A stretch of DNA of 64,000 nucleotides from contig NZ_JAIQYZ010000003.1 of assembly GCF_020164495.1 (NCBI RefSeq), positions 1 through 64,000 of the forward strand. The letters run 5' to 3'. A model generated the notes under the pieces. It did not search any database. It was not told where the DNA came from and saw only the letters and a list, made by a program, of their open reading frames with translations. The stretch comes from Psychroflexus lacisalsi (GTDB lineage Bacteria; Bacteroidota; Bacteroidia; Flavobacteriales; Flavobacteriaceae). The translations under genes were made by a program, and so were the position numbers. Shown piece by piece: positions 33,253-42,790 of the stretch; the stretch's first letter is position 1, and the number at the start of each line of letters is the position of its first letter.

Positions 33253-34464
33253 ATGAGAATACTACACACTGCCGATTGGCATATTGGAAAACGTCTGCAT
33301 AAAACAGATTTAGCCAAAGACTTTGATCTGTTTATCAATTGGCTCTGTGAGTATTTAGATAAAAATCCAGTTGATGTCTTACTGATTTCCGGTGATGTAT
33401 TTGATTTTTCAAATCCTTCTAGTGAATCTAGGAATCAGTATTATAAGACATTGATCAAATTAAAAAAATTTGATCTTAAAATCATCATTACTGGCGGAAA
33501 TCACGATTCTCCGAGTGTTTTGGAAGCACCAAAAGAAATATTGAATCAGCTCGATATTCATGTCATTGGCCAAATGCCAGATGAATTTAAAAATTGTTTG
33601 ATTCCGATTTCTTCAGAAAATAATATCGAAATAATTATTGCAGCGATACCCTACTTAAGAAGTAGAAATCTTCAACGTCAATTTGATGCTGAAAGTCATG
33701 ACAATAAACAAGAAGCGATCAAAGAAAGTATTTCCTATCACTTCCAAGAGACCGCTAGACTAGCTAAGGAAAAATATCCTGAAATTCCTATTGTGGGTAT
33801 GGGTCATTTGTTTGCAACTGGAGCAAGCATCTCGGAAAGTGAACGAGATATTCAAATCGGAAATTTAGCCGGTCTTGAAGCGTCTCATTTTGGAAACAGT
33901 TACGATTATATAGCGCTGGGACATATTCATAAACCCCAGCGCATACATGCCGAAACACCAATATTCTACAGCGGATCCCCTATTGCACTTTCCTTTAGTG
34001 AACGCAAAAATGAAAAGCGTGTTTTGCTAATAGATACCCGAAAAAGTTTTGAACCAGAAAGTATTGCTATTCTAAAATTTAGAGATTTGGTTTTGATCAA
34101 AGGGACTTTGGCTGAAATAGAAGAAAAGCTTGAAGCTATTGAAAATGAATTTCAACTTAAAACCTTGATAGAGATTGAAATGCAGGAAAATGAATTTTCT
34201 GCCACGCTCAACTATGATTTAGAGCAATTAATTGAAAATTTTGATAAGCCAAATTGTGAGATCGTAAAACATAAAGTCTCCTTTAAAAATATGACTAAAG
34301 TTGAAAGAGGAGTGTCCTCAACAGAAAGTCAGGTGTCTGATTTTACGCCAAAACAAGTATTTCTGAAAAAACTGCAAGGCGTGGATGAAACCGAGCAGAC
34401 AAAACTTGAGCTTATGTCTGCCTTTGAAGAAATTTTGGAAGAATTGAATCGCACCGAAGAATGA
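33253..34464 (+). CDS. sbcD: Exonuclease SbcD
   Basis: A 403-residue Mre11-type nuclease subunit of SbcCD, which opens DNA hairpins and blocked ends. The phosphoesterase motifs bind two metals in order: TADWHIGKRLH (about residues 5-15), ISGDVFDFSNPS, GGNHDSP, GMGHLFATGA and ALGHIHKPQ. The C-terminal capping domain and Rad50-binding helices complete the usual length. It overlaps sbcC by four bases (ATGA), ensuring matched production. Confidence 0.96.
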   Translation: MRILHTADWHIGKRLHKTDLAKDFDLFINWLCEYLDKNPVDVLLISGDVFDFSNPSSESRNQYYKTLIKLKKFDLKIIITGGNHDSPSVLEAPKEILNQLDIHVIGQMPDEFKNCLIPISSENNIEIIIAAIPYLRSRNLQRQFDAESHDNKQEAIKESISYHFQETARLAKEKYPEIPIVGMGHLFATGASISESERDIQIGNLAGLEASHFGNSYDYIALGHIHKPQRIHAETPIFYSGSPIALSFSERKNEKRVLLIDTRKSFEPESIAILKFRDLVLIKGTLAEIEEKLEAIENEFQLKTLIEIEMQENEFSATLNYDLEQLIENFDKPNCEIVKHKVSFKNMTKVERGVSSTESQVSDFTPKQVFLKKLQGVDETEQTKLELMSAFEEILEELNRTEE

Positions 34465-37400
34465 AAATAGAAAGTTTACATTTTAAAAATATCAATTCAC
34501 TAAAAGGTGAACATGAAGTCAACTTTAATAAACCTCCATTAAATTCCGGTGGATTATTTGCAATCATAGGGCCAACAGGGAGTGGAAAAAGTACTTTACT
34601 TGATGCGATCTGTCTTGCGCTTTATGGAAGAACTCCAAGAATTTCCAGCGTTACCAAAAATAAGATAGAACAAGATGGCAGTATTTTGACAAAGCACCAA
34701 AAAGAAGCCTACGCAAAAGTTAAGTTCTCCTGCAACTCTGGCACCTTCATCTCTACTTGGTCTATCTCGACCAATAGAAACGGAAAGCTGAGAGATCACG
34801 ATATGAATCTTTGGGATGTGCAAACTGAAAAGTACTTCAGCGAAAAGAAAACAGAGAATCAAGAAGAAGTCGAAAGGCTTGCGGGCTTGTCTTACGATCA
34901 ATTTGTAAAATCGGTTCTGTTATCACAAGGCGAATTTGCTACCCTATTGAAATCTAATGAGAAGGAAAGAAGTGAACTTTTAGAAAAAATAACCAATACG
35001 TCTATTTATAGACAGATTGGTAGAAAAGTCTTCGAAAAGTATAACCAACTTAAATCAAAAATTTCAAAGCAAAAAAACCTTTTAGAAGACCTTCAAAAGA
35101 AGCTTTTAAGTGCCGAAGATCTTGAATTCAATAATCTTGAAAAAGAAAAATTAGAATCTGAAGAAAAGCATCGGGAATTTAAGATTGCTCAACAGGAAAA
35201 GGATTTGGATAAATTAAAGACGAAAGAAAAACTTGATCAGGAATTAGCAAAAGAAAGTCAGAATCTTTCAAAGTTTCAAAGTGAATTTGATGAGTTTCAT
35301 GAAAAATATGCTGAACAACTTCGCAAGCATTCGAAGACCTTGGATTTTGACGAGGAGCTCAAGAATTTTAATGCTTTAGATGATAAAAAGGAGGCTCTTA
35401 TTGAGTCCATAAACGATTTTAAAGAAAAGCAGTCTCGAATAAATAATGAAATTGAAACTGTAAAAAATCGGATAGAGAGTCTACTCAAAACGAAAGTTGA
35501 AGACATCAATGTTGAAATACAGTTGAACAATCTTTTAAAAGTTTATCAAACCTTAAATAATGAAAGGATACTAAAAAGAAATGATTATGCTTCCAAAAAG
35601 GAATTTCTGAATAAAGAATTGGAAATTTTGGAACTGAAATTTCAGAAACAATCGATTTTAGAATTTGAGCATCTTCTAAAAACTAAGCTCAAAACCACAA
35701 AAAACCAGATAGAAAATTTAACTATCAAATTGGAAGCTGGTCAAACTCTAGAAAAAATACTCAAAGCTAAAAATCTATTCTTAAGCCAACTGAAAGAAGC
35801 AAAATATGATGAGAAATCTATTAAGGAACTTGAAGAACGAATCTCAAAAAACCAAGTTTTTCTTCAAAATGAAAAAAAAGGGCTAAGCCAGTTTCCAGAA
35901 CTTATCACTTCGAAAGAGGAGCTTCTGAATTTTCTTGATAAAGAGCTAAGGCATTTGGAAACGGAAAAAGAAAACCAAAACCTAAGGCTAAAAGTAGATG
36001 AGTTGAGAAAGCAATTGAGAAATAATGAACCTTGTCCTGTTTGTGGGTCAATTGAACATCCTTATTCAGAGCATATGCCAGGGCTTGATTCTAAACTGGA
36101 TAAAAAAATCAAAGAACAAAAACTTCAGATAAAGTCAGTATCTGATGAGCTTTCAAAACTGAAGGCTGAAAAAGCCTCTAAATCAAAACGCATTGAAGAC
36201 CTTGAGAATGAGTTTGAAACTTCGATGCTAGATCTAAAAAATAATAAAAAGTTTTTTGCTGAAAGTTATGCTAGCATTCTTTCAGAATTGGATGGAAAAT
36301 CCCTAGAAGAGTTTGAAGTTTCAGTTCAAAAATTGATTGAGAGTCTGGAAAAACTAAAGCAACTGCAAACTGATCAAAAAGCACTTGAGAATTCATTATC
36401 AATTCTAGAAGAATTGAATGAAATAAGAAAAAAGGGAAGTCAATTGAAAGCTGAAATGATAGAGCTATATGACGGCGATGATTTAGAAGAATTAATTTCT
36501 GATTTAAAATCTACTTGGATGAAATTAAAGTCTGGTCTAGAACACACTTCCCAATCACTCCTCAAAGAAAAAGAAAATGCAAAGAAAGTTCAAGATGAGA
36601 TGCTTCAGCTTCAGGCGGACTTAAATCCAAAAATAAAAACTAGCGAATTTTCAAATATTACTGAAGCTAATTCATCCCGAATGAAGTCGGCAGACTACCA
36701 GGCATTAAGCCAACGGCTAAACGAATTAAATGAACGCGTACAAATTCAGAAGGAAAAAATAAAAGGTTTGAAGATTCAAATTGACAATTTAAACTTTGAA
36801 TTTTTCACCGATAAAAACGAAGCGGAAAAGTCAATAAAAGAGTTAAAAGAATCCTTGCAGGAGACTAGATACAAGCTAGAGGAAATCAAAAGAAAACTCA
36901 AGAACAACCGAGAGCTTCTGGAAGAATTGAAAAAAATTGAAAAAGAAATTTCCGAAGAATTAAAAGCCAACAAAAAGTGGGAGATTTTGAATAAACTGAT
37001 TGGTGATGCAACGGGAACTGAGTTCAATAAATTTGCTCAGGAATTAAGTTTACAACGCTTAATTCATCTAGGGAACAAACGTTTGAAGCATTTGAACGAG
37101 CGTTACGAGTTAGATCGCTATCTACCTAATGAAGACAAGGATCAACTTTACGTCATTGATAACCATATGGGAGGTTTGCGCAGGTCGGTTAAAACTCTGT
37201 CTGGTGGTGAAACCTTTTTGATGAGTTTGGCACTTGCTCTTGGGTTGTCAGATTTGGCCTCTAGAAATGTAGAAATCAATAGTTTATTCATCGATGAAGG
37301 ATTTGGAACTCTGGATCCTGAAACCCTTGATATTACCTTGGATACGCTAGAACGACTGCAGGCAGAGAGCAATAAGACCATCGGCATCATTAGTCATGTT

Positions 37401-37484
37401 AGCACTCTTAAAGAAAGAATTCAAACTCAAATTGTTTTAGACAGAAATGCTCAGGGGTATAGTCAACTTGAAGTTGTTGGCTAA
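34461..37484 (+). CDS. sbcC: Exonuclease SbcC (Rad50-like ATPase)
   Basis: A 1007-residue SMC-type ATPase partner of SbcD. Walker A is GPTGSGKSTLLDAI near residue 40. Two long antiparallel coiled coils (about residues 185-510 and 560-850) flank a zinc hook, CPVCGS at about residue 525, that pairs two SbcC molecules. The ABC signature (TLSGGETFLMSLALALGL) and Walker B (SLFIDEGFGTLDPE) are near the C-terminus. Lys and Glu richness reflects the coils. Complete and apparently functional. Confidence 0.96.
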   Translation: MKIESLHFKNINSLKGEHEVNFNKPPLNSGGLFAIIGPTGSGKSTLLDAICLALYGRTPRISSVTKNKIEQDGSILTKHQKEAYAKVKFSCNSGTFISTWSISTNRNGKLRDHDMNLWDVQTEKYFSEKKTENQEEVERLAGLSYDQFVKSVLLSQGEFATLLKSNEKERSELLEKITNTSIYRQIGRKVFEKYNQLKSKISKQKNLLEDLQKKLLSAEDLEFNNLEKEKLESEEKHREFKIAQQEKDLDKLKTKEKLDQELAKESQNLSKFQSEFDEFHEKYAEQLRKHSKTLDFDEELKNFNALDDKKEALIESINDFKEKQSRINNEIETVKNRIESLLKTKVEDINVEIQLNNLLKVYQTLNNERILKRNDYASKKEFLNKELEILELKFQKQSILEFEHLLKTKLKTTKNQIENLTIKLEAGQTLEKILKAKNLFLSQLKEAKYDEKSIKELEERISKNQVFLQNEKKGLSQFPELITSKEELLNFLDKELRHLETEKENQNLRLKVDELRKQLRNNEPCPVCGSIEHPYSEHMPGLDSKLDKKIKEQKLQIKSVSDELSKLKAEKASKSKRIEDLENEFETSMLDLKNNKKFFAESYASILSELDGKSLEEFEVSVQKLIESLEKLKQLQTDQKALENSLSILEELNEIRKKGSQLKAEMIELYDGDDLEELISDLKSTWMKLKSGLEHTSQSLLKEKENAKKVQDEMLQLQADLNPKIKTSEFSNITEANSSRMKSADYQALSQRLNELNERVQIQKEKIKGLKIQIDNLNFEFFTDKNEAEKSIKELKESLQETRYKLEEIKRKLKNNRELLEELKKIEKEISEELKANKKWEILNKLIGDATGTEFNKFAQELSLQRLIHLGNKRLKHLNERYELDRYLPNEDKDQLYVIDNHMGGLRRSVKTLSGGETFLMSLALALGLSDLASRNVEINSLFIDEGFGTLDPETLDITLDTLERLQAESNKTIGIISHVSTLKERIQTQIVLDRNAQGYSQLEVVG

Positions 37485-37693
37485 AATTTAACTGAAAGAA
37501 CTAAAACTAATTTGACAAGTATTCACTCTTATAACTTATCAAATTCATAATAAAGATAATTTTTAATGAGTATTTATTTATAAAAATGAATAATTCCTGT
37601 TTTTATTTATGAAAAATGCAATTGGTCACTAAATTTAAAGCTAAAATACTCGTTTGAATTTACTATATTCGCAAGAGTCCTAAAATCGATATA
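37485..37693. other. Intergenic stretch with imperfect hairpin and direct repeat
   Basis: No gene is seen. An imperfect inverted repeat at 37509-37545 (AATTTGACAAGT against ACTTATCAAATT, one mismatch) may end sbcC transcription, although no strong T-run follows. A near-duplicate TTTATTTATAAAAATG / TTTATTTATGAAAAATG occurs at 37573-37588 and 37602-37618. TATATTCG at 37664-37671 is one base from a TAnnTTTG -7 box and could serve the E1 gene. Confidence 0.4.
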
Positions 37694-40105
37694 ATGCAAG
37701 ATAAAGTTCAAAAAAAAGAAGATCTTTCTTTTGATGAGTTCAAAAAGCAAGTGCTTGAAGATTATAAAATAGCCGTTACTAGTAGAGAATGTAGTCTGCT
37801 AGGACGACGTGAAGTATTAACGGGAAAAGCAAAGTTTGGAATATTTGGTGATGGTAAGGAAGTGCCGCAATTGGCGTGGGCCAAATCTTTCAGGAATGGT
37901 GATTTCCGCTCTGGTTACTACAGAGACCAAACCTTTATGATGGCTATCGGTAAACTTACTATCGAACAATTTTTTGCTGGATTATATGCCAACACAAATT
38001 TGGAAGATGAACCTATGTCTGGAGGTCGACAAATGGGTGGACACTTTATGACACATAGTTTAAATGAAGATGGAAGTTGGAAAAACCTAACGGAACAAAA
38101 AAATTCCAGTGCAGACATCTCTCCTACTGCTGGTCAGATGCCTCGATTACTTGGCCTTGCTCAAGCTTCAAAAATTTATAGAAATGTCGATGGAATAGAT
38201 TCTGAAAAGTTCTCTAAAAATGGAAATGAAATAGCTTGGGGTACAATAGGAAATGCAAGTACAAGTGAAGGTTTATTTTGGGAAACATTCAATGCTGCTG
38301 GTGTCATGCAGGTTCCAATGGTCATCAATATATGGGATGATGATTATGGAATTTCTGTACATGCCAGACACCAAACGACCAAAGAAAATATTTCTGAGGT
38401 CTTAAAAGGCTTTCAAAAAGAAAACGATACCAATGGATATGAGATTCTAGTTGTAAAAGCTTGGGATTATCCTGCACTTATCGAAACTTATGAGAAAGCT
38501 GAGAAAATTGCTAGAGAAAAGCACATTCCAGTGATGATTCATGTTGTTGAAGTTACACAGCCACAAGGTCATTCTACATCTGGTTCTCATGAACGTTATA
38601 AAAGTGAAGATAGATTGCAATGGGAAAAAGAGCATGATTGCAATAAAAAAATGAGAGATTGGATGATCTCGAATGGTTTTTCCACAGATGAAGAGCTTAC
38701 TGAGTTAGAAAAAAGCATTAAAAAAGAAGTACGAGATGGAAAGAAAGCAGCCTGGTTAGCGTTTGGAAAAACTGCAAAGTCTGAAAATAAAACAGTAATA
38801 AAATTAATTACTGAATTAGCAAATTCATCTGAAAATAAAAATTTCATTTTATCATTGGTGAAGGAGCTTAAAGATAATGATGAGCCAATTAAATCTGTTA
38901 TTCTAGCAACATCAAGAAAAGCTTTGCGATATGTCAGAGGCGAACAATCTGATGCTAAAACGAATCTAATTCAATGGATTAAGGATTTTAGTCAACGCAC
39001 GCAACCAGATTATAGCAGCCATTTATGGAGTGAATATGATGGTAAGGCGACAAATATTGAAGCAATTGAACCAACATACGATGATGATGCAGAAGTTGTT
39101 GATGCCAGAGTGATTCTAAGAGACAATTTTGATAAGATATTTGAAACTCGTCCAGAAACTTTAATTTTTGGTGAAGACGCTGGAGAAATTGGAGATGTAA
39201 ATCAAGGTCTTGAAGGTCTTCAAGAAAAATATGGTAAACTGAGAGTTGCTGATACTGGAATTCGTGAAGCTACAATCCTCGGCCAAGGTATAGGCATGTC
39301 GTTAAGAGGTCTTAGGCCAATTGCTGAGATACAATATTTAGATTATTTGCTTTATGCTTTACAAATAATGAGTGATGATCTAGCCACAACTGCTTACCGA
39401 ACAAAAGGAAAACAAAAATCACCACTGATAGTAAGAACCCGCGGTCATAGACTTGAAGGAATATGGCATTCTGGTTCACCAATGGGTGGGATTTTAAATT
39501 TAATACGAGGTGTTAATATTTTGGTTCCCAGAAACATGACCAAAGCCGCTGGTTTTTATAACACAATGCTAGATAGTGATGAACCGGCTTTGATTGTAGA
39601 GTGTCTAAATGGTTACAGATTGAAAGAGAAAAAACCTAGTAACCTTGGAGAATTCAAAACACCTGTTGGTAAAGTTGAAACGATAAAAGAAGGTAAAGAC
39701 CTTACTATTGTCTCTTACGGTTCTACATTAAGAATTATAGAACAAGCAGCAAAAGATCTAGAAGAAGTGGGTATTGATGTAGAGATCATTGATTGTCAAT
39801 CATTACTTCCATTTGACATTGAACATGACATTGTAAAAAGTCTGGAAAAAACAAATCGATTACTTGTTGTGGACGAAGATGTTCCCGGAGGAGCTTCGGC
39901 ATTTATATTGCAAAATATCTTAGATGAACAAGATGGTTACAAATTTCTAGATAGTAAACCACAGACCTTAACGGCTAAAGCTCACCGACCAGCCTACGGT
40001 ACTGACGGTGATTATTTTTCTAAACCTTCAGCAGAAGATGTTTTTGAAAAGGTTTATAGTATTTTACGAGAATTCAAACCTGAAGATTATCCAGAATTAA
40101 TGTAG
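37694..40105 (+). CDS. Fused E1 alpha/beta 2-oxoacid dehydrogenase
   Basis: An 803-residue thiamine-diphosphate enzyme combining both E1 subunits of a branched-chain 2-oxoacid (or related) dehydrogenase complex in one chain. The alpha half (about residues 20-400) has the ThDP region GNASTSEGLFWETFNAAG followed by INIWDDDYGIS. The beta half (about 470-800) begins VDARVILRDNFDKIF and has GEDAGEIGDVNQG, DTGIREATILGQGIG and DYLLYALQIMSDDL. The fusion is common in Flavobacteriia. No E2 or E3 gene is nearby. It follows sbcC after 209 bases, has its own terminator, and is monocistronic. Substrate is inferred by family only. Confidence 0.92.
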   Translation: MQDKVQKKEDLSFDEFKKQVLEDYKIAVTSRECSLLGRREVLTGKAKFGIFGDGKEVPQLAWAKSFRNGDFRSGYYRDQTFMMAIGKLTIEQFFAGLYANTNLEDEPMSGGRQMGGHFMTHSLNEDGSWKNLTEQKNSSADISPTAGQMPRLLGLAQASKIYRNVDGIDSEKFSKNGNEIAWGTIGNASTSEGLFWETFNAAGVMQVPMVINIWDDDYGISVHARHQTTKENISEVLKGFQKENDTNGYEILVVKAWDYPALIETYEKAEKIAREKHIPVMIHVVEVTQPQGHSTSGSHERYKSEDRLQWEKEHDCNKKMRDWMISNGFSTDEELTELEKSIKKEVRDGKKAAWLAFGKTAKSENKTVIKLITELANSSENKNFILSLVKELKDNDEPIKSVILATSRKALRYVRGEQSDAKTNLIQWIKDFSQRTQPDYSSHLWSEYDGKATNIEAIEPTYDDDAEVVDARVILRDNFDKIFETRPETLIFGEDAGEIGDVNQGLEGLQEKYGKLRVADTGIREATILGQGIGMSLRGLRPIAEIQYLDYLLYALQIMSDDLATTAYRTKGKQKSPLIVRTRGHRLEGIWHSGSPMGGILNLIRGVNILVPRNMTKAAGFYNTMLDSDEPALIVECLNGYRLKEKKPSNLGEFKTPVGKVETIKEGKDLTIVSYGSTLRIIEQAAKDLEEVGIDVEIIDCQSLLPFDIEHDIVKSLEKTNRLLVVDEDVPGGASAFILQNILDEQDGYKFLDSKPQTLTAKAHRPAYGTDGDYFSKPSAEDVFEKVYSILREFKPEDYPELM

Positions 40106-40133
40106 AATTCATGGTTGATTTTTAAAAAAAGAG

Positions 40134-40166
40134 AAACCTTAGCCCTTCAATTGCTAAGGTTTTTTT
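40134..40166 (+). terminator. Terminator of the E1 gene
   Basis: AAACCTTAGC - nine-base loop - GCTAAGGTTT followed by TTTTT, 28 bases after the stop codon. Confidence 0.85.
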
Positions 40167-40213
40167 ATGTTTTATATAACGATTATGAAACCATGCTAAA
40201 TCTTTAATAACGT

Positions 40214-40221
40214 TAAATTTG
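40214..40221 (+). promoter_or_regulatory. -7 box TAAATTTG of the PAS-domain gene
   Basis: A perfect TAnnTTTG, 25 bases before the ATG at 40247. No TTG lies at the usual upstream spacing. Confidence 0.45.
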
Positions 40222-40246
40222 TTAATTAATATTTAAGCGATTGATT

Positions 40247-40723
40247 ATGAAAAGAGGACCATTGTTATCTTGGGATATTTACTCCGAATATTTTTTTAAA
40301 CTCATAAAAAAGCTAAAGAAAAATCAAGAAGTAGAAAAATTGAGCATATTCCAATCAAAATTCAATTGGGATTTTCAAATTGAAGAAACTCTATTCAAAA
40401 ATGAATATAAAGCGATAGTTGTCACAGACAAAAACCAAAAAATAATTTGGGTTAACGAAGGTTTTAAAGATATGACTGGTTATAGTTTATCTTTTATGAA
40501 AGATAAAAGCCCCAAAATACTTCAAGGTGAGAAAACTTCAAAAGAAGCTTTACAATTCATTAGATCACACATAAAAGAAGGTGCTATATGCGAGACTTCT
40601 ATGGTAAATTATAAAAAAGACGGTAGTGAATACATGTGTGAAATCAAAATTTTTCCAATTCATAATGAAAATAATAAAGTAGAGCACTATCTAGCTTTAG
40701 AGAATGAATCTTTCCTTAATTAA
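40247..40723 (+). CDS. Single-domain PAS protein, LOV-like without Cys
   Basis: A 158-residue soluble protein carrying one PAS domain (about residues 50-155) and no output domain. ATG 40247 is preferred over a TTG two codons earlier. The stretch AIVVTDKNQKIIWVNEGFKDMTGYS followed by SPKILQGEKTSKEAL, read in pieces, is the order of LOV-type PAS domains. The photoactive Cys of the LOV core NCRFLQG is replaced: the matching residues read SPKILQG, with Pro at the Cys position. Covalent flavin photochemistry is therefore not expected. It may sense a ligand or redox state and act by protein contact. Monocistronic. Confidence 0.78.
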   Translation: MKRGPLLSWDIYSEYFFKLIKKLKKNQEVEKLSIFQSKFNWDFQIEETLFKNEYKAIVVTDKNQKIIWVNEGFKDMTGYSLSFMKDKSPKILQGEKTSKEALQFIRSHIKEGAICETSMVNYKKDGSEYMCEIKIFPIHNENNKVEHYLALENESFLN

Positions 40724-40742
40724 TCTAACCTTTAGTTACGGT

Positions 40743-42281
40743 TTAGATCCAATCCTTATCAATCGATTCGACTTTGAAAATTAAGTAATTAAGTAAGTTA
40801 GTTGCTTCATTCTCTTCAAGGTACTCTATTGTTGTTGTCCCTGAAGCCGTTTCTAGTATCAAATCAGCATGGCCATTGTTTTGTTGAAATATATTTCTGC
40901 TTAATCTAAAAGATTGAAGTTTATGTATTTCAACAATTTTAAATTTTGTGTCCAAAGAGCCCTTTCGTATTGAAATGAAATTAGAATTGAATCCTACATT
41001 GCTCTTCTTGACTTTTAGATAAGAAAGCCATATTAATATTGCGAAAATTACAATCAAAACTATTCCACTAAGCCAATTGAAGTAAAAGAAATAAGCAACT
41101 GCAGATAGTCCAATTATAACGATCAGGTTTTTATAAAAATACCTGATGAATAATCTATTTTGAGACTTTGCAAATTGGAAGTCTTGCTCATAAAGCTCTA
41201 ATTCAAATAAAGACTTAAATAAAATCGTCAAATTGGATTTAGATAAGCCAACTAGATTAATTTTTTGTTTTTCGGTCACCTGATTGGATGCAGCCTGACT
41301 GACATGAACACTATTTATTTTAAACAAATTCTTCAAAGGGTTTGTTCGAATTTCGAAAATTTGAGTCTTCGATTTTTTAATAACCTTATTTACTTTTTTC
41401 AAAAGACCATGCTCAACCTCGAAGTTTTTTTGACTTTTAATGATTTTGAGGTTGTAGTACTTAAGTACGGTGGTAAAAATTGTAATCAAGAATCCAATTA
41501 TTAGAATCCCACATATTAAGAAAGTAATGAAAGTAATTGTTTCTGGAATCCTGTTTTTGAAATCTTTCTCCAAATTGAGGTCATAAATATTGGTAAGAAA
41601 GTCCATCACAAAATTATACAGATAAGCAAAGAAAGCTAGCAACAAACCAACTCCTTTAAACAAATTGGAGCTTACTCCTACCTTAATGAGCGTAGTAAAA
41701 TCCAATTGGAATAATATCGATGGTTCTTTAGATTCGAGTTTGGCCTGATTTATTGAAGATGCAGATGAAACTTCTTCATTTTCGCCTGCAGCTTCCTCAT
41801 TAGCTTCGACTTTTTGTTTTTCCTCTATAAGCCTTGCTTTTAATGCATTGGCAAAATCTTTGTTAAGAGCTTTAATATTAATTTCAGCTAGACCTTCTCC
41901 AGCGGTTTCAATTTCGAAGCCAACCACATTCAATACTTGTTGAAAAATATTTTGCTGAAGATTGATATTTTGAATTCTCTCAAAAGGAATTTCAATGTGA
42001 CTCAGTTTAATAACACCTTTATCCAAATGAAAAGCATCTTCTTGAATGGAAAATTTAAATTTTTTGTAGGACAAATATGAAAATACAAACTGAAGTATGA
42101 CTAGTACAGCGAGGCCAATGTAAATGTACGTTCCATAATTTTCAAAAAAATTGTTTTTAAAAAATGGAATTGCTATGAGGTAGATGTTCTGTCGAACACG
42201 TTTAACCAAATCTGTAAAAAAAATAAGAAAAATCCCATTAAAGGACTGTAACCTAGGTATTGAAAAATCAATTTGCGTCAT
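40743..42281 (-). CDS. PH-domain membrane protein (YdbT-like)
   Basis: A 512-residue inner-membrane protein with bacterial PH (bPH2/DUF304) modules, like B. subtilis YdbT. The hydrophobic pairs near residues 15-45, 205-290 and 380-420 alternate with PH modules beginning DKGVIKLSHIEIPFERIQNI, then EVHGLLKK-type and FISIRKGSLDTKFKIVEIHKLQS segments. The ATG at 42281 gives the usual short N-terminus MTQIDFSIPRLQSFNGI. It overlaps the smaller PH gene by 14 bases, so the two are coupled. The function of YdbS/YdbT is poorly known; in bacilli they are linked to resistance to some bacteriocins. Confidence 0.83.
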   Translation of the reverse strand: MTQIDFSIPRLQSFNGIFLIFFTDLVKRVRQNIYLIAIPFFKNNFFENYGTYIYIGLAVLVILQFVFSYLSYKKFKFSIQEDAFHLDKGVIKLSHIEIPFERIQNINLQQNIFQQVLNVVGFEIETAGEGLAEINIKALNKDFANALKARLIEEKQKVEANEEAAGENEEVSSASSINQAKLESKEPSILFQLDFTTLIKVGVSSNLFKGVGLLLAFFAYLYNFVMDFLTNIYDLNLEKDFKNRIPETITFITFLICGILIIGFLITIFTTVLKYYNLKIIKSQKNFEVEHGLLKKVNKVIKKSKTQIFEIRTNPLKNLFKINSVHVSQAASNQVTEKQKINLVGLSKSNLTILFKSLFELELYEQDFQFAKSQNRLFIRYFYKNLIVIIGLSAVAYFFYFNWLSGIVLIVIFAILIWLSYLKVKKSNVGFNSNFISIRKGSLDTKFKIVEIHKLQSFRLSRNIFQQNNGHADLILETASGTTTIEYLEENEATNLLNYLIFKVESIDKDWI

Positions 42282-42789
42282 CCTCCACGGTGGTTTTATC
42301 AAGAACCTTAGCCTTAAGCTTTTGAGCGGTGTACTTATCAAGGCCATCAATTATAAGATCACCAGAAGACGCTCCTGCGGTGTAAAGTCTCAACGAGTAT
42401 AAAGAGAATAATCTTGATAATGGACCTTGTTTTATTTCTACGTGCTGGATTCTCTTATAAGGAACTACTGTTTCCGTAAAATAGAAAAATCCCGATTGAT
42501 AAATCATATCATACTGTCTAACTCCAAATTTCTTGAGAGGAAATCCTTTTTCAATCTCTGTGGCCCTCAAAAGAAAAAAAAGACTCAATATGCCAATAGC
42601 TACGAAAGAAATCCATGAAGGGAACTTATCAAAGAAGAAACCCGAAATTGATAAAGCGTACAAAACGATAAAAATCGAAGCTTCATTGAGCCATATGAGT
42701 TTTTTGTATCGACTCTGAATAGGCTCAAGATCAACAGATTTAAAATCTGGAAGATCTGAAAATGGTATTTCTAGGTTTTCAAATTTCAT
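42268..42789 (-). CDS. PH-domain membrane protein (YdbS-like)
   Basis: A 173-residue membrane protein: two hydrophobic helices (about residues 32-75), then one bacterial PH module (about 80-165) with FYFTETVVPYKRIQHVEI, GPLSRLFSLYSLRLYTAG and a C-terminal helix. This is the YdbS half of the YdbS/YdbT pair, and its end overlaps the start of the larger partner. It begins one base before the end of the SPOR-protein gene upstream. The two PH proteins probably form one complex in the inner membrane. Confidence 0.84.
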   Translation of the reverse strand: MKFENLEIPFSDLPDFKSVDLEPIQSRYKKLIWLNEASIFIVLYALSISGFFFDKFPSWISFVAIGILSLFFLLRATEIEKGFPLKKFGVRQYDMIYQSGFFYFTETVVPYKRIQHVEIKQGPLSRLFSLYSLRLYTAGASSGDLIIDGLDKYTAQKLKAKVLDKTTVEDDAN

Positions 42790-42790
42790 A

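Noticed and set aside
37573-37618. AT-rich direct repeat before the E1 gene
   Set aside because: Two copies of a low-complexity TTTATTTAT(A/G)AAAA sequence are expected by chance in such AT-rich spacers; kept only as a description.
37694-40105. Fused E1 alpha/beta as a frameshift or assembly artefact
   Set aside because: The fusion is continuous, has a normal linker and is common in Flavobacteriia.
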